64,000 nt of DNA from Nocardioides aurantiacus (GCF_003752505.1 NZ_RKHO01000001.1:1-64000); one strand, 5' to 3'; positions 47,492-56,563 are shown, counted from the stretch's first letter. The notes: generated from the letters alone by a model not told the origin. Program-made: numbers and translations.

Positions 47492-49572
47492 GACTGGGTG
47501 GCCAGCGCCAGCGGTAGCACCGGGCCGGACCCGGCGGCCCGGAGCGCCTGGGCGGCCAGCGTGAGCGACCACCCGGTGGCGACGAGGTCGTCGACCAGCA
47601 GGACCGGCCCGCCGTCGAGGTCGCCGGTCACCTCGAGGGCGTGGCGGCGGCGTACGGCGGCCACGCGCTGCGCCGAGTTGGACGACCCGGCCAGCGGCGG
47701 GACGGAGTCGTCGGCCACGGCCCAGGTGGCGACCACGGGGATCCGCATGGTGCGGGCGATGCCCTGGGTGAGGTCGGCGACCAGCTGGGGTCGTCGTGCC
47801 GAGCCGACCTGGACCACGCCGGTCGGCCGGGCGGGCCAGTCGGGTGCCCACTCGCGCATCACCGCCATCACGGCGTCGACCAGCTGCGGGGGCACGGGGC
47901 CGTCGGGGGCGCCCTCGGCGAGCAGGGCGCGGAGCTGCTGGCCGTAGCCGAGGTCGGTCAGCCGGGCCACCGCCCGACCGGGCTCGGCGGGCTCCTTGAG
48001 CTTGCCGGTCAGGTCGATGCCCATGCCCGCGAGCGCGGTCGGCCACATCTTGCGCGGCGCGACCGTGACGCCCGGGCGGCGCAGCTGCTCGCCCGCGGCC
48101 TCGACGGCGGCGTCGCTGACCGAGCCGGCCAGGCTGAGCCCGCCGCAGTTGTCGCAGCGCCCGCAGTCGGTGGCGTCGGGGTCGTCGAGCTGCTCGCGCA
48201 GGTAGCGCATCCGGCAGCCGGTGGTCGCGACGTAGGCCAGCATCGCGTCCTGCTCCTGGCGGCGCGCCTCGGCGACCCGGTCGAAGCGCTCCTGGTCGTA
48301 GGCCCACTCCTGCCCGGTCGCGGTCCAGCCGCCACGCACCCGGTCGACCGCGCCGTCGACGTCGAGCACCTTGAGCATGGTCTCCAGGCGGGTGCGGCTG
48401 AGGTCGACGTGGGTCTCCAGCGCGGCGGTCGACAGTGGCGTGCCGGCGTCGGTGAGGGCGCGCAGCGTGCTGCGGACGTGCAGCTCGGGCGGGAAGGCCA
48501 GCGAGGCGAAGTAGCGCCAGATCTCGCGGTCCTCGAAGGCGGGCAGCAGCACCACGGTGGCGTCGTCGGTGCCGCGGCCGGCGCGGCCGACCTGCTGGTA
48601 GTAGGCCACCGGCGACGACGGCGCGCCGACGTTGACCACGAAGCCCAGCCGCGCGTCGAAGCCCATCCCGAGCGCGCTCGTCGCGACCAGGCACTTGAGC
48701 CGGCCCGCCAGCAGGTCCTGCTCGAGGGCGAGGCGCTCGGTGGCCTCGGTCTGCCCGGAGTACGCCGCGACGGCGTGGCCGCGTGAGCGGAGGTGCTCGG
48801 CGATCTCCTGGGTGGCGGCGACCGTGAGCGTGTAGACGATGCCGGAGCCCGGCAGCTCGTCGAGGTGGTCGGCCAGCCACGCCAGCCGGTGCTCGGGCCG
48901 CTCGAGCTCGACGACGCCGAGGTGGAGCGACTCGCGGTCGAGGGTGCCGCGGAGCACGAGGACGTCCTGCCCGAGCTGCTCGGCGACGTCGTGGGTGACC
49001 CGGCTGTTGGCGGTCGCGGTCGTGGCCAGCACCGGGATGCCCTCGGGCAGCGTCGCCAGCATCTGGCGGATCCGGCGGTAGTCGGGCCGGAAGTCGTGGC
49101 CCCAGTCGGAGATGCAGTGCGCCTCGTCCACGACCAGCAGGCCGACGGTCTCGGTCAGCTGGGGCAGCACCTGCTCGCGGAAGGACGGGTTGTTGAGCCG
49201 CTCGGGGCTGACCAGGAGCACGTCGACCTCGCCGGCGTCGACGCGGGCGCGCACCGACTCCCAGTCCTCGAGGTTGGTCGAGTTGATCGTCGCCGCGCGG
49301 ATGCCGGCGCGCTGGGCGGCCTCGATCTGGTTGCGCATCAGGGCCAGCAGGGGCGAGATGATCACCGTCGGGCCGGCCCCGAGCTCGCGCAGCAGCGCGG
49401 TGGCGACGAAGTAGACCGCGGACTTGCCCCAGCCGGTGCGCTGCACCACCAGGGAGCGCCGCTGGTGGACCACGAGCGCCTCGATCGCCGCCCACTGGTC
49501 GTCGTGGAGCGTCGCGTCGTCGGAGCCGACGAGGGCGCGCAGGTGACGTTCGGCCTCGTCGCGGGTGTCCAT
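47488..49572 (-). CDS. RecQ-family helicase fused to a phosphoribosyltransferase-like domain
   Basis: The 694-residue protein starts with a RecQ 3'-5' helicase: Walker A VVQRTGWGKSAVYFVA, VVDEAHCISDWGHDFRPDYR with the DEAH box, TSALGMGFDARLGFVVNVGA and VAYYQQVGRAGRGTDDATVV. The zinc-binding segment GCRMRYLREQLDDPDATDCG followed by RCDNCGG comes next. After about residue 560 there is a PRTase-type domain with the PRPP-binding loop VLLVDDLVATGWSLT about 40 residues from the C-terminus. Walker A reads TGWGKS where RecQ usually has TGxGKS with Gly or Ala. The role of the PRTase part is unknown. Confidence 0.9.
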   Translation of the reverse strand: MDTRDEAERHLRALVGSDDATLHDDQWAAIEALVVHQRRSLVVQRTGWGKSAVYFVATALLRELGAGPTVIISPLLALMRNQIEAAQRAGIRAATINSTNLEDWESVRARVDAGEVDVLLVSPERLNNPSFREQVLPQLTETVGLLVVDEAHCISDWGHDFRPDYRRIRQMLATLPEGIPVLATTATANSRVTHDVAEQLGQDVLVLRGTLDRESLHLGVVELERPEHRLAWLADHLDELPGSGIVYTLTVAATQEIAEHLRSRGHAVAAYSGQTEATERLALEQDLLAGRLKCLVATSALGMGFDARLGFVVNVGAPSSPVAYYQQVGRAGRGTDDATVVLLPAFEDREIWRYFASLAFPPELHVRSTLRALTDAGTPLSTAALETHVDLSRTRLETMLKVLDVDGAVDRVRGGWTATGQEWAYDQERFDRVAEARRQEQDAMLAYVATTGCRMRYLREQLDDPDATDCGRCDNCGGLSLAGSVSDAAVEAAGEQLRRPGVTVAPRKMWPTALAGMGIDLTGKLKEPAEPGRAVARLTDLGYGQQLRALLAEGAPDGPVPPQLVDAVMAVMREWAPDWPARPTGVVQVGSARRPQLVADLTQGIARTMRIPVVATWAVADDSVPPLAGSSNSAQRVAAVRRRHALEVTGDLDGGPVLLVDDLVATGWSLTLAAQALRAAGSGPVLPLALATQS

Positions 49573-49640
49573 GCCCCTGAGTGTGTCAACCGGGTCCGAC
49601 AGCCGCCCGGCGGCGTCCACAGGGGTGCCCGCGAGCCCTC

Positions 49641-50960
49641 CTAGGAGGCGTCGGCCAGGTCCGCCCGGCGGGCCACGACGGCCGCGGTGTTGGTGGCCAG
49701 CGCGACCAGCGAGGGGGAGAGCACCACGGCGTACGGCCAGAAGGTGGTGCTGACGCCGTCGGTGGGCAGCGGGGTCGACGTACGCCGCCCGGTGCGCAGG
49801 TCGAGCACGTGCAGGGCGTCGGTGCCGGCCACCAGCACGTGGTCCTCGTCGAGCAGCGGCACCGCGGCCAGCTCCGAGCCGTAGGGCAGGAACTGCGGGG
49901 TCGCGGGCACGGTGAAGGCCCACAGCCGCCGCCCGTCCGTCGCGTCGTACGCCGACCAGCGGGTGCCCGCCCGGACCAGCACCCGCCCGGCGCGCACCGT
50001 CGCGTCGTACGCCGTCCCGCGCGCGGGCACCACCGACCACGCCTCGCGCCCGTCGGCGTCGAGCGCGACCAGCCGCCCCTCGGCGTCCCCGGCGTCCCAC
50101 CGCGTCAGCACCGCCCGGTCCTCGGTGGTGCCCACCACCGAGACGCCCGCGCCGGCGGGCAGGTCGTCGGTCCACCGGGCCCGGCCGGTGTCCGCGTCCA
50201 GCAGTGCCAGCGCGGGTCCGGCCTCGCGGCGCTCGAGCGCCGACGGGTCGAGCAGGTCGGTCAGCGGGCTGCCGCCGACCAGCAGGCCACCGTCGAAGGA
50301 GCCGAGGAAGTCGGTGCCGGTCAGCGTGGCGTCGCGCTCCCAGCCCGGGCCGTCGGGACCCAGCCGGCTCAGCCGGTCGTCGGCCAGCACCACGATCCCC
50401 TCGTCGAGGAGCTGCGTGGAGACCACCGACTCGCGCGACAGGGGACCGCCGTCGAGCCGGGCGCACCACCGCTGCCGGCCGCTGTCGGCGTCGAGGGCGA
50501 CGACGTCGGGGGCGCGGTCCGCGGGCAGGGTGAGCACGACGTAGCGGGAGTGGTCCGCGTCGTACGTCGAGCGCTGGGTGCCGACCGCGACGCTCCACCG
50601 GGGCTCCAGCGTCTCGTCGTCGAGCATCGTGAAGTCGGGGTCGTCGCGGGTGCGGACGCCGATCCCCTGCGCGTAGCCCCCGACCTGCGCCCACTGCTGG
50701 TAGTCGTAGCCGACCGCCCCGAGCACCTCGCCGAGCGGCCCGCCGTCGTCCTGGAGCACCTCGACCAGCCGGTCGCGCCGCTCGTCGGGGTCGGCCGCGC
50801 GGGCGTCGGCGTCGAGGAACGGGCTGGCGGAGTCGGCCGCGGCGTACGACGTGACCTCGGCGCCGCAGCCGGGAGCGGCCTCGCGCCGGGTCAGCCAGGT
50901 GCCGGCCCCCGCCGCGAGGACCGCGACGACGAGCGCCACCACCAGCCATCTCCCGCGCAC
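49641..50960 (-). CDS. Membrane-anchored PQQ-type beta-propeller protein
   Basis: The 439-residue protein has one N-terminal membrane anchor (WLVVALVVAVLAAGAGTWL), so the bulk should lie outside the membrane. Repeated propeller blades follow, each with the pattern VVALDADSGRQRWCARL, LALLDADTGRARWTDDL, LVALDADGREAWSVV and LHVLDLRTGRRTS. Such propellers act as binding scaffolds; without the cofactor-site residues of true quinoproteins, enzymatic activity is not suggested. The GTG start is 7 nt after TACGCT. Confidence 0.8.
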   Translation of the reverse strand: MRGRWLVVALVVAVLAAGAGTWLTRREAAPGCGAEVTSYAAADSASPFLDADARAADPDERRDRLVEVLQDDGGPLGEVLGAVGYDYQQWAQVGGYAQGIGVRTRDDPDFTMLDDETLEPRWSVAVGTQRSTYDADHSRYVVLTLPADRAPDVVALDADSGRQRWCARLDGGPLSRESVVSTQLLDEGIVVLADDRLSRLGPDGPGWERDATLTGTDFLGSFDGGLLVGGSPLTDLLDPSALERREAGPALALLDADTGRARWTDDLPAGAGVSVVGTTEDRAVLTRWDAGDAEGRLVALDADGREAWSVVPARGTAYDATVRAGRVLVRAGTRWSAYDATDGRRLWAFTVPATPQFLPYGSELAAVPLLDEDHVLVAGTDALHVLDLRTGRRTSTPLPTDGVSTTFWPYAVVLSPSLVALATNTAAVVARRADLADAS

Positions 50961-50967
50961 GCCGGTC

Positions 50968-50973
50968 AGCGTA
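50968..50973 (-). promoter_or_regulatory. TACGCT -10 of leaderless beta-propeller mRNA
   Basis: On the minus strand TACGCT ends 7 nt before the GTG at 50960. Confidence 0.5.
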
Positions 50974-51070
50974 GGCGGGAGAGCAGCCCCGGGCAGCAGG
51001 ACCGACCGGTTCGGTGGGCTACTGCGCCGGAGCGCTGGTCGCTGTGCCGGGGTTGTTCCTCCGGACCGGT

Positions 51071-51102
51071 GGCGGTTTCCCCGGCGACCTTGGGAATCCG
51101 CC
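51071..51102 (-). terminator. Hairpin terminator after etfA
   Basis: GGCGGTTTCCC (51071-51081) pairs with GGGAATCCGCC (51092-51102) with one mismatch, 8 bp after the etfA stop on the minus strand. Confidence 0.65.
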
Positions 51103-51110
51103 GCCGCCGC

Positions 51111-52088
51111 TCACCCCCGGCGCCGCCGGATCTCCTCGTTGACGGCGGGGACGACCTCGTGCATGTCGCCCACCACGGCGTACGTCGCCTTGGTCATCAT
51201 CGGCGCGTCGGCGTCGGTGTTGACCGCGAGGATCACCTTGGAGCTGGCGCAGCCGGCCCAGTGCTGGATCGCGCCGGAGATGCCGCAGGGGATGTAGACC
51301 TCGGGCGAGATCCGGCTGCCGGTCTGGCCCACCTGCTCGTGGTGCGGCCGCCAGCCGAGCGAGGTCACCACGCGGGAGACCCCGAGCTGGCCGCCGAGCA
51401 GCTCCGCGAGCTCGAGCGCGTCGCCGAACCCCTCGGGTCCGCCGGCGCCGCGACCGGCGCCGACGACGACGCGGGCCGACTTCAGGTTGCCGGCCGCCTC
51501 GGTGTCGACGGCCTCGACCGAGACGGCCCGGACCGTGAGGTCGCCGGGCTCGAGGGTGACGGCGAGCGGGGTGAGCGTGGCCGGACCGGCGGTCTCGGCG
51601 GGCGTGGCCTCGACGGCGTGGCCGGCGACGCTGAACACGGCCGGCCGCGAGCCGAGCCGCACCTCCTCCAGCGCCGCGCCGCCGACGACCTGGCGGGTGA
51701 CGGTGAAGGGGGAGAGGCCCTCGAAGGCGACGACGTTGGCGGCCATCGCGACGTCGAGCTCGGTGGCGACCCGCGCCATCACGTCGTTGCCGCGGTTGGT
51801 GCCGCCGCCCATCAGCACCACCGCCCGGGTCTGCTCGCGCGCCGCGAGCACGGCGCGGGCGTGGGCGGCGCCGGAGAAGACGTCGAACTCGCCCGCGTCG
51901 GCGTGCAGCACGGTGCGCACGCCGGCCTCGGCGAGCTCCTTGGGCCCGGCGTCGCCCAGCGGTCCGCAGACCACGGCGTCGACGGGGATGCCGCCTCCGG
52001 CGGCGGCCAGGGTGCGGGCGAAGGCGACCGCCTCCAGGGACACCTCGGCGACGACGCCACCCACCGTCTCGACGTACACCACGATCAT
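51111..52088 (-). CDS. etfA: Electron transfer flavoprotein alpha subunit
   Basis: EtfA binds FAD and, with EtfB, passes electrons from flavin dehydrogenases to the quinone pool through ETF:quinone oxidoreductase. The 325-residue protein has the N-terminal AMP-free domain (MIVVYVETVGGVVAEVSLEA) and the C-terminal FAD domain with SARVVVGAGRGAGGPEGFGD, EQVGQTGSRISPEVYIPCGI and SGAIQHWAGCASSKVILAVN. It overlaps etfB by 4 nt and is the last gene of the dimethylglycine-dehydrogenase unit, so it is probably a dedicated acceptor for that enzyme and not the fatty-acid ETF. Confidence 0.95.
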   Translation of the reverse strand: MIVVYVETVGGVVAEVSLEAVAFARTLAAAGGGIPVDAVVCGPLGDAGPKELAEAGVRTVLHADAGEFDVFSGAAHARAVLAAREQTRAVVLMGGGTNRGNDVMARVATELDVAMAANVVAFEGLSPFTVTRQVVGGAALEEVRLGSRPAVFSVAGHAVEATPAETAGPATLTPLAVTLEPGDLTVRAVSVEAVDTEAAGNLKSARVVVGAGRGAGGPEGFGDALELAELLGGQLGVSRVVTSLGWRPHHEQVGQTGSRISPEVYIPCGISGAIQHWAGCASSKVILAVNTDADAPMMTKATYAVVGDMHEVVPAVNEEIRRRRG

Positions 52089-52858
52089 CGGGCCACCCCC
52101 AGCTGCTGCAGCAGGTCGACGACGGCGGGCGCCGCCTCGGGTCCCTCGCCGAGCAGCGTCGAGGTCGACGACTGCGGGGCGGGCACGCGCAGCCGCACCC
52201 GGCCGCTCCCCACCGGCTCGGCGCTGAGCGCGCGCTCCTCGACGGGGATCTTCTTGGCCTTCATGCGGCCGGTGATGGTGGGGTAGCGCGGCTCGACGCC
52301 GCCCTCCAGGACCGTCACCACCGCGGGCGTGGGGAGGCGGTAGGTCTCGCGTCCCTCGGCCACGTCGCTGACCAGCGTCACCCGGTCGCCGTCGAGCGTG
52401 ACCGTCTGCACCCCCGTCACGACCGGCCGGTCGAGCAGCCTGGCCAGCCGGATGCCGACCTGGAAGTCGCCGGAGTCGGCGGCGTCGTTGCCCAGCAGCA
52501 CCAGGTCGTACGCCGCCCCGCGCGACGCCTCGTGGTCGGCCACCACCGCGGCGACCTCCCGAGCGACGTCGGCCGGGCCGAGCGTGACCGGGTCGGCCTC
52601 GACGAGCACCGCCGCCGTGCACCCGACGCCGAGCGCCGTGCGCAGCTGCTCGACCGCGTCGGCCGAGCCGACGGTCAGCACCGTCGCCGACCCGCCGGTC
52701 GCCGCCGCGAGCTGCACGGCCGTCTCGACGGCGCACAGGTCGTGGTTGGACAGGGTGTGGCCGACGTAGCGGGCGTCGGCGGACTGTGCGTCGTCGCTGA
52801 GCAGCACCTCGCCGGAGAAGTCCGGGACGCGCTTGACGCAGACCAGCACGTCGGCCAT
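52085..52858 (-). CDS. etfB: Electron transfer flavoprotein beta subunit
   Basis: The 257-residue protein shows the EtfB pattern: VLVCVKRVPDFSGEVLLSDD, LSNHDLCAVETAVQLA, YDLVLLGNDAADSGDFQVGI and the C-terminal recognition region PRYPTITGRMKAKKIPVEER. It binds AMP and pairs with EtfA. Its ATG overlaps the stop of the upstream flavoprotein gene by one base (TGATG), so the dehydrogenase, EtfB and EtfA are translated from one message. Confidence 0.95.
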   Translation of the reverse strand: MADVLVCVKRVPDFSGEVLLSDDAQSADARYVGHTLSNHDLCAVETAVQLAAATGGSATVLTVGSADAVEQLRTALGVGCTAAVLVEADPVTLGPADVAREVAAVVADHEASRGAAYDLVLLGNDAADSGDFQVGIRLARLLDRPVVTGVQTVTLDGDRVTLVSDVAEGRETYRLPTPAVVTVLEGGVEPRYPTITGRMKAKKIPVEERALSAEPVGSGRVRLRVPAPQSSTSTLLGEGPEAAPAVVDLLQQLGVAR

Positions 52859-55380
52859 CAGCGGAGCCGCTCGTTCTCGGGGTCGAGCAGCGGCGTCGCG
52901 TCGACCGAGCCGACCGTGACCGGGTAGAGCTCCTCCATGTAGGACACGGCGAGACGGTTGCCGATCGTGGCCTCCTCGGGCGGCAGGAACGCCAGCAGCA
53001 CGTGCGTGCCGAGCGAGGGCGCCGAGCCGGCGCTGGTGACGTAGGGATGGTGGCCGTGGCCGTCGGTCAGCAGCCCACCGTCGGCGCTCAGGATCGGCTC
53101 GCCGCCGAGCATGTAGCGCTTCACGCCGCTGGCCGAGGTGTGGTCGTCGACGGTCAGCGTGCACAGCACCGTCGCCGGCGCCCCCTCCCGCTGGGCGAGG
53201 TAGGCCTCCTTGCCGAGGAAGTCGGCCGCCTTGACCTTGGGCCGCTGCATCCCGGTCTCCACGATGGTCCGCTCGGCGTCGAGCTCGGCGCCGAAGGCGC
53301 GGTAGCCCTTCTCGATGCGGCCGGTGGTGCCGTAGACCCCGATGCCCACCGGTCGTACGCCGTGCTCCTTGCCGGCCGTGAGCAGCGCGTCCCACAGTGA
53401 CGCGGCCGCCGAGAACGGCACGTAGAGCTCCCAGCCCAGGTCGCCGACGTAGGAGATCCGCGAGGCCAGGACCGGGGCGTCCACGCCCTTGACGTCGATC
53501 TCGCGGGAGGTCAGGAAGCCGAAGCCGCCGTCGCTGAGGTCGTCGGAGGAGAGCGAGGCGAGCACCTCGCGGGCCTTCGGGCCCCAGATGCCGATCGTCG
53601 AGACCTCCTCGGTGACGTCGGCCAGCTCGGCCCCGTCGACCAGCCGGTCGGTGAAGTGCTTGCGGTCGGCCATGCCGTGGGCGCCGCCGGTGACGACCCG
53701 GAAGCGGTCCTCGCCCAGCCGCATCACGGTCAGGTCGGAGAGGAACCCGCCCTTGGCGTCGAGCACGGGCGTGTAGACGACCTTGCCGACCGCCACGTCG
53801 CACTGCGCGACGCAGGTCCGCTGCACCGAGGCGAGCGCACCGGGCCCGGTGATGTCGAGCACCTGGAACGCGGTGAGGTCGACGACGCCGGCGTGCTCGC
53901 GCATCGCGAGGTGCTCGGCGTTGATGATCGGGCTCCACCAGCGGCTGTCCCACTCGTGCTCGCGGGGCATCACGGCCTCGCCGTAGGTCTCCAGCAGGTC
54001 GGCGTTGGACTCGTACCACCACGGCCGCTCCCAGCCGACGGTCTCGTGGAAGACCGCGCCGAGCGCCTTCTGCGAGTCGGCCATGGGCGAGAACCGGATG
54101 TCGCGGTCCGAGCCCCACTGCTCGCCGGGGTGGACGATGCCGTAGGTCTTGTTGAACGCCTCGCTGGTGCGCGCCCGGACGTGCTCGCGGGTGGTCTCGT
54201 GGGGGTGGAAGCGCGCGATGTCGCTGTGGTGCAGGTCGATCTCGGAGTGGCCGTGGGTCATCCACTCCGCCACCGCGCGTCCGACGCCCGGACCCTCCTT
54301 GATCCAGACCGCGGCCGAGACCCACAGGCCCTCGACCTCGCTCTCGCCCAGGATCGGGTTGCCGTCGGCGGTCAGCGAGAGCAGACCGTTGATGGCGTAG
54401 CGGATCTCCGCCCCCTCGGCGCCGAGCAGCTCCGGCATCAGCTCCAGGGCCTCCTCGAGCTGCTGGTCGAAGTCGTCCTCGGTGAACGGCATCTCGGTGG
54501 GGGACAGCCGCGCCTGCTCGATCGAGGGGATCTCCTCGGGCTCGTGCAGGATCGGCCGGTGGGCGTAGGAGCCGACCTCCATGTCGGCGCCGTGCTGGCG
54601 CTCGTAGCAGAAGGTGTCCATGTCGCGGATGATCGGGAAGGAGATCTCGCCCTCCTTCTCGGCCAGCTGCGGGCACGGACCGACCGAGATCATCTGGTGC
54701 ACCGCCGGGGTCAGCGCGATCCGGATGCCCGCCATGTCGCCGAGCTTGGGGCTCCAGACGCCGGCGGCGATCACGACGTACGACGCCTCGATGGTGCCCT
54801 GGTCGGTGACGACGCTGCGGATGCGCCGCCCGTGCTCGCCCTCCTCGACGACGAGGTCCTCGACCTCGGCGCCCGCGACGACGGTCAGCTCGCCGGTGGC
54901 CAGCGCCTGCTCGCGCATGATCGTGCCCGCGCGCAGGGAGTCGACGACGCCGACGGTGGGGGTCCAGAACGCGCCGATGATCTGGTCGGGGTCCAGGAAC
55001 GGCACCTTCTCGACGACCTGGGCCGGGGTGACCAGCTCGGAGTCGATGCCCCACGCCTTGGCACTGGACATGCGCCGCCGCAGCTCCTCCATCCGCTCCT
55101 CGGTGCGGGCCACCTCGAAGCCGCCGGACTGGGTGAAGACGCCCATCTCCTGGTACTGCCGGACCGAGTCCATCGTCAGGTCCGTGATCTCCCGGGAGTG
55201 GTCCACCGGGAAGATGAAGTTGGAGGCGTGACCGGTCGAGCCGCCCGGGTTGGGCAGCGCTCCCTTGTCGAGCTGGACGACGTCCTTCCACCCCAGTCGG
55301 GTGAGGTGGTGGACCAGGCTGTTGCCGACGATGCCGGCGCCGATCACGACGACGTTGGCGGTGCTGGGGACGGTGGCCAC
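52858..55380 (-). CDS. Dimethylglycine-dehydrogenase-like FAD/folate enzyme
   Basis: The 840-residue protein joins a DAO-type FAD oxidoreductase (residues about 1-390; dinucleotide fold NVVVIGAGIVGNSLVHHL) to GcvT-type folate domains (about 440-840; EHAGVVDLTAFQVLDITGPG, YVGDLGWELYVPFSAAASLW). This is the plan of dimethylglycine and sarcosine dehydrogenases, which demethylate N-methylglycines and load the methyl carbon onto tetrahydrofolate. H51 in GGSTGHASNF sits where the covalent-FAD histidine is found in the family. The adjacent etfBA genes suggest a dehydrogenase rather than an oxidase. The GTG start has GGGAGG upstream. The exact N-methyl substrate is not proven. Confidence 0.85.
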   Translation of the reverse strand: MATVPSTANVVVIGAGIVGNSLVHHLTRLGWKDVVQLDKGALPNPGGSTGHASNFIFPVDHSREITDLTMDSVRQYQEMGVFTQSGGFEVARTEERMEELRRRMSSAKAWGIDSELVTPAQVVEKVPFLDPDQIIGAFWTPTVGVVDSLRAGTIMREQALATGELTVVAGAEVEDLVVEEGEHGRRIRSVVTDQGTIEASYVVIAAGVWSPKLGDMAGIRIALTPAVHQMISVGPCPQLAEKEGEISFPIIRDMDTFCYERQHGADMEVGSYAHRPILHEPEEIPSIEQARLSPTEMPFTEDDFDQQLEEALELMPELLGAEGAEIRYAINGLLSLTADGNPILGESEVEGLWVSAAVWIKEGPGVGRAVAEWMTHGHSEIDLHHSDIARFHPHETTREHVRARTSEAFNKTYGIVHPGEQWGSDRDIRFSPMADSQKALGAVFHETVGWERPWWYESNADLLETYGEAVMPREHEWDSRWWSPIINAEHLAMREHAGVVDLTAFQVLDITGPGALASVQRTCVAQCDVAVGKVVYTPVLDAKGGFLSDLTVMRLGEDRFRVVTGGAHGMADRKHFTDRLVDGAELADVTEEVSTIGIWGPKAREVLASLSSDDLSDGGFGFLTSREIDVKGVDAPVLASRISYVGDLGWELYVPFSAAASLWDALLTAGKEHGVRPVGIGVYGTTGRIEKGYRAFGAELDAERTIVETGMQRPKVKAADFLGKEAYLAQREGAPATVLCTLTVDDHTSASGVKRYMLGGEPILSADGGLLTDGHGHHPYVTSAGSAPSLGTHVLLAFLPPEEATIGNRLAVSYMEELYPVTVGSVDATPLLDPENERLR

Positions 55381-55404
55381 GGGCCCTCCCGGGAGTTCGC
55401 TGGT

Positions 55405-55440
55405 GTTGCGTCATGTGCAACGCATTGCGCTATGCGGAAC
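55405..55440. promoter_or_regulatory. Two tandem IclR-type operator sites
   Basis: Site 1, GTTGCGTCATGTGCAAC (55405-55421), is a 17-bp inverted repeat with arms GTTGC/GCAAC. Site 2, ATTGCGCTATGCGGAAC (55424-55440), has the same spacing with a weaker match. They start 25 bp upstream of the flavoprotein GTG. The same pattern precedes betB at 63124-63140. Confidence 0.65.
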
Positions 55441-55524
55441 GCACTCCCATCGTCACCCGGCGGTTCGGGGGTGTCAAGGAGGCGGGGCGGGTGTCCCACC
55501 GGCCCGGGCGTGCACCCGGAGACG

Positions 55525-55561
55525 CCGACGGCCCACCCCGCGGTGCGAGGTGGGCCGTCGG
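55525..55561 (-). terminator. Hairpin terminator after the betaine-uptake operon
   Basis: CCGACGGCCCACC (55525-55537) pairs perfectly with GGTGGGCCGTCGG (55549-55561), 13 bp, 16 bp past the stop of the binding-protein gene. Confidence 0.8.
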
Positions 55562-55576
55562 TCCTACGACGTCGGG

Positions 55577-56563
55577 TCAGCCGAGCCAGGCGTCGACCTT
55601 GTCGGGGTTGTCCTCGATCCACTGCTGGGCGGCGGCGTCGGGGTCCATGCCGTCCTTGGCGATCATCTTGGCGACCTCGTTCTGGTCGTCGTTGGTCCAC
55701 TCGAAGTTCTTGACCAGGTCGACGGCGGGGCCGCCCTCCTCGGCCCAGGACGTCGAGACGATCTTCTTCAGGGTCGTGACGGGGTAGTCGCAGGCGACCT
55801 CGGCCGGGTCGTCCTGGCAGCCGTCCTCGAACTCGGGGAGCTCGACCTTGGCCAGCGGGACCTCGGCGAAGAGCCACTGCGGCTCGTAGAAGTAGCCGAT
55901 CAGGAACTCCTTGTTCTTCTCGGCCTTCTCGAACGCCTGGATGCTGGCGGCCTCGGAGCCGGAGAAGACGACCTTGAAGTTCAGGTCCAGGTTGCTGACG
56001 ATCGCCTCGTCGAACTGGACGTAGGACGGGTCGGCGCCGAGGAACTGGCCCTTGCCGCCGGACTCCGAGGTCTTGAACTGCTCGGCGTACTTGTTGAGGT
56101 TCTCGTGGTCCAGGATGTCGGGGTACTTCTCGGCCAGCCACGGCGGGACGTACCACCCGATGATGCCCTCGTTGCCGGTCGGGCCCATGTCCTGGGCGCT
56201 GCCGTCGCCCTCGCCCTCGAAGAACTTCTTCTCCAGGTCGGGGTGGCCCCAGTCCTCGATCACCACGTCGACGTCGCCGGTGCCGAAGCCCTGCCAGGAG
56301 ACGTCCTCCTTGAGGTCCTTGTAGTTGACCGTGCAGCCGAACCTCTCCTTGGCCAGCTCGCCGACGACGTAGGCGTCGGCCTGGTAGCCGACCCACGGGT
56401 TGACGGCCATGTTGAGCTCGCCGCAGTCGCCGCTCTCGGCGGCGTTCTCCTCGTTGGCCTGGGTCTGCTCGTCGATCGAGCCCCCGCTGCCGCAGCCCGC
56501 CAGCGCCAGTGCGGCGCACGCCGCCAGGGCAGCCAGGCGCCCCGTCCTCCGGTAGGTCCTCAT
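55577..56563 (-). CDS. Glycine-betaine-type substrate-binding lipoprotein
   Basis: The 328-residue protein has a lipoprotein signal (LAALAACAALALAGCGSGG, lipobox Cys at about residue 24), so it is tethered to the outer face of the membrane. The mature part is OpuAC/ProX-like: LNMAVNPWVGYQADAYVVGE, DVDVVIEDWGHPDLEKKFFE and GIIGWYVPPWLAEKYPDIL, with the several tryptophans and tyrosines expected of a quaternary-ammonium cage. The ligand is most likely glycine betaine or choline. It follows the permease gene by 79 nt with its own GGAG ribosome-binding site, and a strong terminator follows. Confidence 0.9.
   Translation of the reverse strand: MRTYRRTGRLAALAACAALALAGCGSGGSIDEQTQANEENAAESGDCGELNMAVNPWVGYQADAYVVGELAKERFGCTVNYKDLKEDVSWQGFGTGDVDVVIEDWGHPDLEKKFFEGEGDGSAQDMGPTGNEGIIGWYVPPWLAEKYPDILDHENLNKYAEQFKTSESGGKGQFLGADPSYVQFDEAIVSNLDLNFKVVFSGSEAASIQAFEKAEKNKEFLIGYFYEPQWLFAEVPLAKVELPEFEDGCQDDPAEVACDYPVTTLKKIVSTSWAEEGGPAVDLVKNFEWTNDDQNEVAKMIAKDGMDPDAAAQQWIEDNPDKVDAWLG

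Noticed and set aside
49573-50949. Extension of the RecQ frame upstream through the beta-propeller region, giving one 1153-codon frame
   Set aside because: The upstream part is another frame of the beta-propeller gene and has no domains; the RecQ homology starts at the ATG at 49572.
55525-55561. Riboswitch upstream of the demethylase gene
   Set aside because: The hairpin is a simple perfect stem downstream of the binding-protein gene on the minus strand, with no conserved aptamer core; it is best explained as a terminator.
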